Assembly (NCBI GenBank): GCA_020328135.1
Contig: JAIXNA010000007.1
Span: 1 to 13,602, forward strand
DNA length: 13,602 nt
From: Candidatus Endomicrobiellum dinenymphae
GTDB lineage: Bacteria; Elusimicrobiota; Endomicrobiia; Endomicrobiales; Endomicrobiaceae
Direction: 5' to 3'
Part shown: positions 1 to 10,831 of the stretch, one piece after another
How positions within the stretch are numbered: the first letter of the stretch is position 1
Layout of the letters: every line of letters begins with the position of its first letter
The notes under the pieces: model-generated
What the model saw: only the letters and a program-made list of their open reading frames with translations
Database searches by the model: none
What the model was told of the DNA's origin: nothing
Made by a program: the position numbers and the translations under genes

Positions 1-16
1 GATTTAAACGATATAA

Positions 17-46
17 ATATAATCAACAATCATTTGTTGATTATAT
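17..46. repeat. Perfect 13-bp inverted repeat, 4-nt loop
   Basis: The left arm ATATAATCAACAA (17-29) is exactly complementary to TTGTTGATTATAT (34-46), separated by TCAT. No T-tract follows, so it is not a classical intrinsic terminator. It could be a bidirectional transcription end for a gene left of the window, or an operator-like site. Confidence 0.6.
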
Positions 47-120
47 ACTTTAACATAACACAAAAAGATCTCACAAGAGTCTTGATTTTGTTTCACCCTT
101 AGATTTTGCTATAAGTTCCT

Positions 121-170
121 TTAACTTGACTTAACTTGCTTGAACTTAACTTCGCTTGACTTGAGTTGCC
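121..170. repeat. Degenerate decamer tandem array
   Basis: Five consecutive 10-bp units resemble TTAACTTGAC. Compared with the first unit, units 2 to 4 each match 8 of 10 bases and unit 5 matches 7 of 10. The array lies in non-coding sequence just upstream of the pseudogene. I infer slippage-type expansion followed by decay; no function is visible. Confidence 0.5.
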
Positions 171-213
171 TTTAGAAAAATCTATTGTGTTATGGGATGC
201 TACGCTGAATTGA

Positions 214-1743
214 CTAAAGTTCATTAAATTAAACTATAAAAGAGCAAATATTTTCTCTTCTATGCTTCAAAAAACTTTAAAAAGATAATTATATCCGCAG
301 CTGCTTGTACTTTAATTGCGTTGTCCGTTATGGATATGGAATTTACAAGAAGACTTCTGAGGAACTGATAGCGTTTCATTTAGAGTTTTTACATGGTTAT
401 ATCAATATGGGAAATGATAAACACAAATCCTGTTTTGGGCGCAGGAATAGGCGCATTCTATGTAACATATCCGCCATGGAGAAGACCGCAAATATTTCTT
501 ATAGAAGGAAGACATAAATACGGAAAGCGAATCCTGAAAATGAATATCTTGAAATTTTGTATGACGAAAGCATAGTAGGTCTTACAATATTTTTTGTTAT
601 TATTCTTCTTGTATTTGTCGTGGGCTACAAAAACATGTTATTTCTGCGTTCAAGTAAGGATGGATGCTCCGAACCAATGCTGTATATGCAGTTTGGAGCG
701 ATAAGCGCATTTGCATCGCAATTAGCTCATGATTGCGTATGTGTTTCTCTAAGATTTGTTTCTTCCGGTTGCGTGTTTTGGCTTATGATATGGATTACCC
801 TTGCAATAGGCGCAAATCTTGTAAAAGAAAATAACATTGCGCTTAAAGACTATCTTAAAAAACCTTTAAAAATCTTTTTGCAAATGATAATGGTCGCGTC
901 GTTTTGCGTGGCGATGGTATATATTTACATTTAGATATTTTATAGCTGATATGTTACATGCAGAAGCTGCAACACTTGCAAAATATGCAAACTTGAGAGA
1001 TGTCATTTCGACTTTCGATAAGGTTAATAAATATAATCCGTCGTTTTCTATGCCTATGTATTTTAAAGCTATCGCGTGTTTAGAGGGTAATCAACAAGTA
1101 GCAAAAATCACTTTTGAAAAGCTTTGGACTATAACGCCAAATTATGTACAATCTAAACGCCTAGTTGGTCAGTTGTGTGAAAAATTGCTTATCAAAATAG
1201 GCAAATTCTTGAGCGATGTACAGCTGACAAAAAACCTCAAGAAACTATTGAACAGCAAATAATGGTAATAAGAGAGTTGTATAATAAAACTGTTTACTAC
1301 TACAATCAGTTACAATAAGTATTTGGCAATAGATTCAATATATCCATCACGTACTATAGGCTTGTCGCGGTATATGTACAAAACGGTCTTCTAGAAATGG
1401 GAGAAAAACTCTTCTTGTGCATTTAGAATATCCTGCAAAGCTGCAAAAAACCCTCGCAATTTTTGGGTTGAAGATTGGGCAAAAAGAAGAGTTGACGATT
1501 ACTCAGAGACTTATGTCCAACTTGGCAACTTGTATTCGGCGTACAAAAGATTTGACGATGCAAAAATGCGTATATTAAGGCTATAGATTTGAATTTTCGT
1601 AATATAAATGCTAGAAAAGGCTGGCTGATCTTTGTGAAAAACTTGGAGATAAAGATAAAGCAACGAAAGAATGATTAGAAGTTCGCGATATTGATTACAA
1701 CGATACTCATGCGGAATCGTATGATGTTCATAAAAGATTGTAG
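214..1743 (+). pseudogene. O-antigen ligase / TPR protein, heavily frameshifted
   Basis: This is a decayed gene for a Wzy_C-type O-antigen ligase (or related polysaccharide polymerase) with a TPR-like C-terminal part. Reading across frames gives a hydrophobic segment (KKIIISAAACTLIALSV, 273-329), then GTDSVSFRVFTW (361-396), then the ligase-like loop with NPVLGAGIGAFYVTYPPWRRPQ (from about 423), then NPENEYLEILYDESIVGLTIFF (from about 530) and membrane segments to about 925. RYFIADMLHAEAATLAK (from about 936) leads into the TPR-like region. The last readable pieces are NFWVEDWAKRRVDDYSETYV (about 1458-1517) and a tail of type LADLCEKLGDKDKATKE, ending at TAG 1741-1743. At least eight frame changes and an in-frame TGA at 1672-1674 (probably a former TGG) break it. 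The 5' membrane half is missing or unrecognisable. It is certainly not functional as one protein; the family call is fairly sure. Confidence 0.8.
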
Positions 1744-1761
1744 CTAACTCAGAGGTAGTAG

Positions 1762-2704
<943 letters not shown>

Positions 2705-2724
2705 TTTAATAACAAGAGATAAAA

Positions 2725-3234
2725 ATGGAAATAATACAAAAGTTTGGTCTAGAAGCAAAATTATTTTTATTTCAGTTTGTTAATTTTTTGATCGTAGTAT
2801 TTGTTCTTAAAAGGTTTTTATTTTCACCTTTAAAGAAAATGCTTGATGAAAGAAAAAGTAGGATTGCACAGTCTTTACAAGATGCTGAAAATGCAAAAAT
2901 TGCTTTGGAAAATGCAGACGAAGAACGAAAAAAGATACTCGCGAACGCTAAAAGCAATGCTGACAAATTAACAGCATCCGTTAAGGCTTCAATTGACGAG
3001 TCGAGAACAGAGGCTATAGAAGAAGCAAAGCAACATTCTGCGCAAATCTTAGAAGACGCAAAACATCAGGCAGCGGCAGAATTTGAAAATATGAATAAAG
3101 AAATAGGAAAGATCTCTGTTAATCTTTCCGGAAAAGTTTTATCGAAAGTTTTATCAGATTTATTTACTGAAGATGAGAAACAAAAACTTATATCGCGCGC
3201 ATTGGAAAAAATAGATGAAAATATCACAAATTAA
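2725..3234 (+). CDS. atpF: ATP synthase Fo subunit b
   Basis: This is the peripheral stalk subunit (169 aa). One N-terminal membrane helix (about residues 9-30) is followed by a long, charged, alanine-rich helix (about 35-150) typical of the dimeric coiled-coil b subunit that ties the a subunit to delta and F1. The start at ATG 2725 has only a weak purine-rich site (AAGAGA) upstream. It lies 20 bp after atpE, and its last 20 bp overlap the start of atpH, suggesting translational coupling. Confidence 0.95.
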   Translation: MEIIQKFGLEAKLFLFQFVNFLIVVFVLKRFLFSPLKKMLDERKSRIAQSLQDAENAKIALENADEERKKILANAKSNADKLTASVKASIDESRTEAIEEAKQHSAQILEDAKHQAAAEFENMNKEIGKISVNLSGKVLSKVLSDLFTEDEKQKLISRALEKIDENITN

Positions 3235-3565
3235 AGATATTGCGAAGTCTATTGTAACTCATAATGAATTGTCTGAAAAAAATTTGAATTGGATTTGTTC
3301 AAATTTTTCTAGACAAGAACTTAAATTGTTTATACGCTTGTTGTCTAGAGAAATAAAAGACAACAATGTTATTGCGAGTTTTGCAGGCGAACTAAGCGGC
3401 GCAAACAAAAAGAAAATTACAGACATGTTTCCAAACAAAAGGATCTCTTTTAAGCGCGACGACACGGCTATTGCCGGCGGAATTCGCTTTGAATATGGCG
3501 ATTTTGTTTTGGATTACAGCGTTACAGGAATAGTAAAAAGAATTTTAAACGCTATAGCCAAATAA
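3215..3565 (+). CDS. atpH: ATP synthase F1 subunit delta, short form
   Basis: Delta connects the b stalk to the top of F1. The C-terminal stretch with DDTAIAGGIRFEYGDFVLDY (residues 82-101) followed by a final helix matches the family's IDPSLIGG..V..GD..D.S signature. The protein has only 116 aa, whereas the family is about 175-180 aa, so much of the N-terminal helical domain that binds the alpha subunits' N-termini is absent. ATG 3215 lies inside the end of atpF and no longer in-frame extension is plausible there. The position between atpF and atpA supports the assignment. I infer a genuinely reduced delta rather than a broken one, because the reading frame is clean. Confidence 0.85.
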   Translation: MKISQIKDIAKSIVTHNELSEKNLNWICSNFSRQELKLFIRLLSREIKDNNVIASFAGELSGANKKKITDMFPNKRISFKRDDTAIAGGIRFEYGDFVLDYSVTGIVKRILNAIAK

Positions 3566-3619
3566 CTTTAATATTGGAACATTAACACAAAGTTGCTTGG
3601 CTGTACAAGAGAGATTGTG

Positions 3620-5135
3620 ATGAAACCAGAAGAAATAATACAAAAAATTGAAAAAGAATTGTATTCTACGCAGACAAATCCTGAGCTCGTAAATTTCGGT
3701 ATTGTTGAAACTGTTGGCGATGAAATTGTAAAAGCTTCAGGTCTTTCTAATGCCGGGTATTACGAAGAAATAGACTTTGACGACGGATCAGTAGGGTTTG
3801 TTTTGAATCTTGACGAAGATTTTGTCTCTATAGTTTTGCTTAGAACTTCAGGCCATGTCGTACGCGGCATGAAAGTAAGAGCTACGGGCAAAGTTTTAAA
3901 TGTCGCGGTTTCGGATAAGCTTATAGGAAGGGTTGTCAATGCGCTTGGCGAACCTATAGACGGCGCCGAGTTAAAACATGAAAAGCCCGCTTATTATCCG
4001 GTTGAAAAAATAGCCCCGGGCATTATTCATAGGAGCCCTGTTGAAATTCCTCTGAAGACAGGAATTAAAGCAATTGATGCAATGACGCCAATTGGAAGAG
4101 GACAGAGAGAGCTTATTATTGGAGACAGGGGTACCGGAAAAACAGCAATCGCAATCGACACTATATTAAACCAAAAAAAATTGGATATGGGTTTAAAAAG
4201 AGTGATATGCATATATTGTTCTATTGGGCAGAAACAATCTAACCTAGCTTCTATCACCGCAAAATTAAAAGATGAAGGCGCGTTGGATTACGCTATCGTT
4301 GTCGCAGCGACATCTTCAGATCCTGTTTCAATGCAATATATAGCGCCGCTTGCCGCGTGCGCGATAGGCGAATATTTTATGGATAGAGGCGAGGATGTTT
4401 TAATTGTATACGACGATTTAACAAAACATGCGTGGTCGTATAGACAGATTTCTCTTTTGATTAAAAGACCTGCGGGACGCGAAGCATACCCCGGAGATAT
4501 TTTCTACTTACATTCAAGACTTTTGGAAAGAGCTTCGAGAATGTCTGATAAAAACGGCGGCGGATCTTTAACAGCGCTTCCTATTATCGAAACACAAGGA
4601 AATGACTTGTCGGCATACATTCCAACAAACGTGGTTTCAATTACAGATGGACAGATATATCTTGAAGCAGATTTATTTAACGCGGGCACGCGTCCTGCAA
4701 TTAATGTTGGTCTTTCTGTTTCGCGCGTAGGCGGCGCTGCGCAAACCAAATCGATGAAACAATTGGCAGGGCCTGTTAGACTTGAACTTTCACAATTTAG
4801 AGAACTTCAGGCTTTTACACAATTTGGAAGCGATTTAGACGAAGATACATTAAAACGGCTCGAGAGAGGAAAGAGAATAGCAGAAATTCTAAAACAGCCG
4901 CAGTATCAGCCCTACGATGAACTTTCGGAAATATTGTCAATTTTTGCCGTAACATCCGGTCTTTTTGACAACATAGATGTTGGCAAGATTGCCGAAATTG
5001 AGCGCTCTTTGACGCAATATATAAAGAAAACATATCCTGAAACTGTAAAAAAACTTTCAGTTAACGCAAAAATAGACGATGCTTTGAGAGCGGAGCTTGA
5101 AAAAGAAATCCAAGAATTTAAGAGCATAAATAACT

Positions 5136-5161
<26 letters not shown>
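3620..5161 (+). CDS. atpA: ATP synthase F1 subunit alpha
   Basis: This is the non-catalytic nucleotide-binding subunit (513 aa from the chosen start). The P-loop is GDRGTGKT at residues 168-175; the usual alpha sequence is GDRQTGKT, so the Gln is replaced by Gly. VSRVGGAAQ carries the arginine finger at about Arg369. I chose ATG 3620 because AGAGAG (3608-3613) lies 6 nt upstream and the motif spacing then equals E. coli alpha. A TTG at 3593 would add nine unlikely residues. The gene starts 54 bp after atpH and its last 26 bp overlap atpG. Confidence 0.97.
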
Positions 5162-7413
<2,252 letters not shown>

Positions 7414-7632
7414 CGCTTTGTAGCAGGCAAAAAGCATACATAAAAGATATTATATTTTATCAGTTGTCTTCGCAGCGTATTTCCTAGATCCTTGTCGCCC
7501 CTTTTTAAAAATGGGCGACAATACCAACGGCGTTGACGATGGATGCGCTGTTCCTTAAAAACAAAATATGATGTTGGGGTGTGAGTATGAATGAAATAGC
7601 AACACAACTATATAAATGTAAATGGATAAAAA
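7414..7632. other. Junction between atpD and the RM cassette
   Basis: This 219-bp spacer separates the ATP synthase genes from the inserted methyltransferase. It begins with CGC...AGGCAAA...ATTTTATCAG, a pattern repeated after atpC. It also contains a hairpin at 7492-7521 and a short ORF of 21 codons (ATG 7587 to TGA 7652) preceded by GGGGTG; that ORF may be a leader or chance. I see no convincing promoter. Confidence 0.45.
7492..7521. repeat. Inverted repeat with self-complementary core
   Basis: TTGTCGCCC (7492-7500) pairs perfectly with GGGCGACAA (7513-7521). The intervening bases include TTTTTAAAAA (7502-7511), itself palindromic, so the hairpin could extend past one C-T mismatch. No T-run follows, so a standard terminator is not shown. 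It may end atpD transcription or mark the edge of the inserted cassette. Confidence 0.55.
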
Positions 7633-8499
7633 ATGCGACGAGGAAGCAATGACCGGTCGATTAAACAAGGCAAGGTAATAAAAAAACAAAAGGCATTAGA
7701 GCCATTTTTTACATTTAGTAACGCTTGTCTTTACAGAGGAAATGTTCTTAATATATCTAATTTTAAAAAAGAATTTTGTGATTTGATTATTACGTCCCCT
7801 CCTTATAATGTTGGAATTGAATATAACTCAAACGACGATATTTTAAGTTATAAGGATTATTTAATATTTACTAGAGAATGGCTAACAAATTGTTACTATT
7901 GGGCAAGAGACACCGGTCGCATGATACTAAATATTCCTCTCGATAAAAACAAGGGCGGGCAAAGAAGCGTTGGAGCTGATATAACGCGCATAGCGCAAGA
8001 AGCAGGCTGGAAGTATCATTCAACTATCATATGGAACGAGGGCAATATATCAAGACGCACAGCGTGGGGGTCTTTTATGTCCGCTTCTGCTCCTTATGTA
8101 ATAGCGCCTGTTGAGTTAGTACTTGTCCTGTATAAAAAAGATTGGAAAAAAATTTATGGTAGCAAAATTTCAGATATAACAAAAAAAGATTTTATGGACT
8201 GGACAAATGGAATGTGGACATTTAATGGAGAAAGTAAAAAAAGAATAGGACATCCCGCTCCGTTTCCTAAAGAACTGCCGTACAGAGCTATAAAACTTTT
8301 TAGCTTTATAGACGATGTTGTTTTTGACCCATTCAGCGGAAGCGGAACCACCGTATTAACGGCGGCGTTGAATAAGCGTATTGGTATTGGCTTAGATATT
8401 GATTTAACTTACTGTAAATTAGCAAAAAATAGAATTTTACAAGAGTTAGACGTTTTTGGTTTTGACGAGGAAAGTAGTGAAAAATGTTTCGCAAAATGA
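7633..8499 (+). CDS. DNA methyltransferase, N4-C/N6-A, beta class
   Basis: This is an S-adenosylmethionine-dependent methyltransferase modifying an exocyclic amino group of cytosine or adenine in DNA (288 aa). The catalytic motif IV, TSPPYNVG (residues 54-61), comes before the cofactor motif DPFSGSGTT (232-240); that order defines the beta class. HPAPFPKELPYRAIKL (207-222) is the motif X region and GLDID (253-257) follows motif I. ATG 7633 is the first possible start after an in-frame TAA, but no clear ribosome site precedes it. Its end overlaps the HNH nuclease by 23 bp, so the two form a Type II-like restriction-modification pair. The recognition sequence cannot be read from the sequence. 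TSPPY occurs in both N4-C and N6-A enzymes, so the methylated base is uncertain. Confidence 0.9.
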   Translation: MRRGSNDRSIKQGKVIKKQKALEPFFTFSNACLYRGNVLNISNFKKEFCDLIITSPPYNVGIEYNSNDDILSYKDYLIFTREWLTNCYYWARDTGRMILNIPLDKNKGGQRSVGADITRIAQEAGWKYHSTIIWNEGNISRRTAWGSFMSASAPYVIAPVELVLVLYKKDWKKIYGSKISDITKKDFMDWTNGMWTFNGESKKRIGHPAPFPKELPYRAIKLFSFIDDVVFDPFSGSGTTVLTAALNKRIGIGLDIDLTYCKLAKNRILQELDVFGFDEESSEKCFAK

Positions 8500-9058
8500 A
8501 CTGATTAAAAAGTTTTTCGTAAATCACAAAAACAGAGACATTGAACATGCTGAAGTTGTAGATTGGCTAACGTATGAATATAAAAAAATAACGGGCAATG
8601 TTTTTAGAGATCCGGACAGAGGGATAAGAAAGCTGCATCAAAAAGGATTTTTAATAAAAGTGAGAAAAGGGGTATACAGATATGACCCTAAAGTGGCTAC
8701 GAAAAAAGCGCTTGATAATTTCACGCAGAAACAAAAGGATGATATCTTAAAAAGAGACGGATATAAATGCGTTATTTGCGGTAAAGGGATTAACGACGGA
8801 TGCGAGTTGCATGTTGACCATATTAAACCAAGAGATAAAGGCGGCAAATCTACGATGGAAAATGGGCAGACTTTATGCTCGCAGCATAACTTTTTAAAAA
8901 AGAATTTAAATGAAACTGAAACAGGTAAAAAAATGTATATACGTTTATATGAACTCGCAAAAAAAGAAAACAATGAGGAACTAATAAAATTTACTGCAGA
9001 TATTTTAAAAGTTTATGATAAGCATGGAATAAATGGGCATATAGTCTGGAAAGAATAG
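8477..9058 (+). CDS. HNH endonuclease, probable restriction enzyme
   Basis: This 193-aa protein is probably the cleaving partner of the preceding methyltransferase. Residues 1-75 look like a small winged-helix DNA-binding domain (DIEHAEVVDWLTYEYKK, then RGIRKLHQKGFLIKVRKGVY). The HNH fold occupies about 88-140: CVIC (Cys98, Cys101), LHVDHI with Asp114-His115, Asn129, and CSQHN (Cys134, His137). The cysteines are expected to hold structural zinc and the histidines to bind the catalytic metal. I prefer GTG 8477 because GAGGA (8467-8471) lies 5 nt upstream; a TTG at 8456 would add seven residues. The nuclease role is fairly sure from the complete motif. The restriction role is inferred from the overlap with the methyltransferase. 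Confidence 0.85.
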   Translation: MKNVSQNELIKKFFVNHKNRDIEHAEVVDWLTYEYKKITGNVFRDPDRGIRKLHQKGFLIKVRKGVYRYDPKVATKKALDNFTQKQKDDILKRDGYKCVICGKGINDGCELHVDHIKPRDKGGKSTMENGQTLCSQHNFLKKNLNETETGKKMYIRLYELAKKENNEELIKFTADILKVYDKHGINGHIVWKE

Positions 9059-9108
9059 ATATTGAGTCATTTTGGAAACGCGCTATCGTTGCGCTGTTAA
9101 GTTTTAAC

Positions 9109-9222
9109 GTCGCCTTGTCATTGCAAGGCTTGCGCCGCGCCCGCCGCCATTTGCAAGTTGTGGCAATCTAGACAGCGACAACGCTGGATTGTTTCGTCAT
9201 CATTTCGTTCCTTGCAAGGACA
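9109..9222. repeat. REP-like imperfect palindromic element
   Basis: TTGTCATTGCAAGG (9115-9128) is mirrored by CCTTGCAAGGACA (9210-9222), and GCAATCTAG (9163-9171) by CTGGATTG (9184-9191). The wording CGTC..TTGTCATTGC.AGG ... GCAATCTAGA ... CTGGATTGTTTCGTC resembles the widespread bacterial intergenic palindromes of type GTCATTGCGAGG / GCAATCC. The GC-rich insert (GCGCCGCGCCCGCCGCC) is unlike the AT-rich surroundings. The copy looks degenerate, with small indels between arms. Confidence 0.65.
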
Positions 9223-9270
9223 GCGCAGGCGCAATTTAAAGCGATTTGACTATATCAATATCACTAACTT

Positions 9271-9293
9271 GTTTGCCGTATGTAACGGCAAAC
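9271..9293. repeat. Hairpin just upstream of atpC
   Basis: GTTTGCCGT (9271-9279) is a perfect complement of ACGGCAAAC (9285-9293) with loop ATGTA. It ends 18 nt before the atpC start codon and could form in the mRNA leader. It might influence atpC translation, protect a processed 5' end, or be the end of the inserted segment. Part of it (ATGTAACGGCAAAC) recurs at the atpC stop codon with a 2-nt insertion. Confidence 0.6.
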
Positions 9294-9311
9294 ATTATAT
9301 TGGGTAAATAA

Positions 9312-9728
9312 ATGAAAAAATTTGAAATAGAAATTTTATCGCCGCAAGGCGTCGTTTTCAAAGGCGATATCATGTCTGCTTCTTTTCCTACAGCAAGCGG
9401 TATAATCACCGCGCTGCCCGGACATGCTAACCTTGTAACAAAACTGCGCAATGGAGAAATAGTAATCAATTCTTCAAGCGGTATAAAAAAAATTACAGTA
9501 AGCGGCGGTTTTATAGAAATTACAAATAACGTTATTAATGTTGTTGCGGAATTTGCAGCCCAATCAGACGAATTAAACAAGCAAAAAATACAACAAGCCG
9601 TAAAGCTTGCAAAGGCAATGAAAAGCAAGAGAAAAGAATTTATTGACATGTCGGCTATCGAATCAGAATTAAAAAAATCTGTAGTTGACCTAAAATCAGG
9701 ACTTGGAATTAAACGTAGAAAAATGTAA
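9312..9728 (+). CDS. atpC: ATP synthase F1 subunit epsilon
   Basis: Epsilon (138 aa) sits at the foot of the central stalk and regulates ATP hydrolysis. The N-terminal beta-sandwich starts MKKFEIEILSPQGVVFKGDI and contains PTASGIITALPGHANLVTKL, the family signature. SGGFIEITNNVINVVAEFA closes the sandwich, and a C-terminal helical hairpin runs from about residue 88 to 122, with a basic tail (IKRRKM). Only a weak site (GGGT, 9302-9305) precedes ATG 9312. Unlike the normal order, it is 1.9 kb from atpD, so it either depends on long readthrough or has its own promoter. The frame is intact. Confidence 0.95.
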   Translation: MKKFEIEILSPQGVVFKGDIMSASFPTASGIITALPGHANLVTKLRNGEIVINSSSGIKKITVSGGFIEITNNVINVVAEFAAQSDELNKQKIQQAVKLAKAMKSKRKEFIDMSAIESELKKSVVDLKSGLGIKRRKM

Positions 9729-9772
9729 CGCGGCAAACGCGCTCTAAATTTGATTTTATCAGGGAGGCATAT

Positions 9773-10825
9773 ATGTTGTTAAAATCAGTAAATATCAACA
9801 ATTTTAGAGGTTTTAAAAACTTACAGATAAAAGATTTGAAGTTAGTTAATTTGCTTATAGGCAAAAATAGTTGCGGGAAAACTTCCGTCCTCGATGCTCT
9901 ATTTTTGCTTCTTGGAGGCAATAATCCTACATTATCAGTAGTCGTTCAAAATATGAGGCAAATGTTTATTCGTTCTGATAATGATTTCAAATATTTGTTT
10001 AATGATTTTAATATTAACGACATAGTAAATGTTAGTGCAGAAACTGCTGATAATAAAAAAATGAGTTTAGAAATTAGTCCACTGGTTGGGCTATTTGGAG
10101 CTAACAATTCTTCTAACAATGGAGAAAATAAAGAGATTTTTTCGCAACCAAGTACGACAGAGGTTCACAAGCTAATGATAGGTATTCGCTATAACTTTAC
10201 TGGAATATCTGGTAAATCTTCTTCTAACGATTTCAGTATTACTTTAAAACCAATACCAAACTATGGAATGCCCGAGGTCCTTGTAGAATATAGAAACACT
10301 AGCAATATGTTATTTATGGGACAAGCTGTTAATGATTTGATTATGAATAAATCTGAAAATGAGATGGTTGACATCCTAAAAGAGATATCAAACGATATTA
10401 TTGGCATCAAGATGGGGGCAGATAATATTGTTTACGTAGATGTTAAAGATAAAAAAGAACTATTGCCTATTAATGTTATGGGCGACGGTATTGTTAAAAT
10501 TGTTTCTATATTAGCATCATTAAGACGAGTAAAGAATGGAGTTTTATTGATAGATGAAATAGAAAATGGATTACATTTTTCTTCGTTAAAATCATTATGG
10601 AAGGCAATTTTTAAAGCATGCCAGCTCTATAATGTGCAGATATTAGCTACCACACATTCGTATGAATGTATTAAAAGTTTTTGCAATGTGTATGATTCAA
10701 ATAATAAATTAAGTGACGAAATTTCTTTGATTAGATTGGACAAAAAAAATAATGAGCTTCGGGTTGTTTCGTACAATGAAATAAATATAAAAACTGCTAT
10801 GGAAAATGAGATGGAGGTAAGATAG
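9773..10825 (+). CDS. OLD/AAA_15-like ATPase, candidate defence sensor
   Basis: This 350-aa ABC/SMC-related ATPase is of the OLD/AAA_15-AAA_21 type. The N-terminus reads LLKSVNINNFRGFKNLQI, typical of this group, followed by Walker A GKNSCGKT (30-37). A long variable middle (about 50-225) replaces a coiled coil. MGDGI (236-240) sits at the signature position, Walker B is VLLIDEIENG (257-266; Asp261, Glu262), and the switch histidine is in ATTHS (His295). AGGGAGG (9761-9767) is a strong ribosome site 5 nt before ATG 9773. It lies 44 bp after atpC and 6 bp before a TOPRIM-type gene. In known systems such as PARIS (AriA/AriB) and OLD nucleases, an ATPase of this kind controls a TOPRIM nuclease. 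Defence is inferred from that pairing; no target is known. Confidence 0.85.
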   Translation: MLLKSVNINNFRGFKNLQIKDLKLVNLLIGKNSCGKTSVLDALFLLLGGNNPTLSVVVQNMRQMFIRSDNDFKYLFNDFNINDIVNVSAETADNKKMSLEISPLVGLFGANNSSNNGENKEIFSQPSTTEVHKLMIGIRYNFTGISGKSSSNDFSITLKPIPNYGMPEVLVEYRNTSNMLFMGQAVNDLIMNKSENEMVDILKEISNDIIGIKMGADNIVYVDVKDKKELLPINVMGDGIVKIVSILASLRRVKNGVLLIDEIENGLHFSSLKSLWKAIFKACQLYNVQILATTHSYECIKSFCNVYDSNNKLSDEISLIRLDKKNNELRVVSYNEINIKTAMENEMEVR

Positions 10826-10831
10826 TGGATC

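Larger units (their letters stand above)
1..213. other. Non-coding leader region with repeats
   Basis: All frames are rich in stops and I see no protein family here. The stretch holds a perfect inverted repeat (17-46) and a degenerate 10-bp tandem array (121-170), both listed separately. It may once have carried the 5' part of the O-antigen ligase gene whose remains begin near 214, but no recognisable coding remains. Confidence 0.5.

Noticed and set aside
3593..3619. Longer AtpA beginning at TTG 3593
   Set aside because: ATG 3620 has a better ribosome site and gives P-loop spacing equal to the family; the extra nine residues look non-native.
7587..7652. A 21-codon ORF upstream of the methyltransferase, with GGGGTG before its ATG
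   Set aside because: It is too short, has no recognisable family, and its end overlaps the methyltransferase start region in another frame. It could be a leader peptide but is equally likely chance.
8638..8973. Minus-strand open frame of 111 codons across the HNH gene
   Set aside because: It is a shadow of a clear HNH gene on the + strand, with low-complexity Phe/Ser/Leu composition and no family.
7449..9301. 8-bp direct repeat ATTATATT on both sides of the RM cassette (7449-7456 and 9294-9301) as a target-site duplication
   Set aside because: The word is pure A/T in AT-rich DNA and not exactly at the cassette ends. No transposase or terminal inverted repeats were seen.
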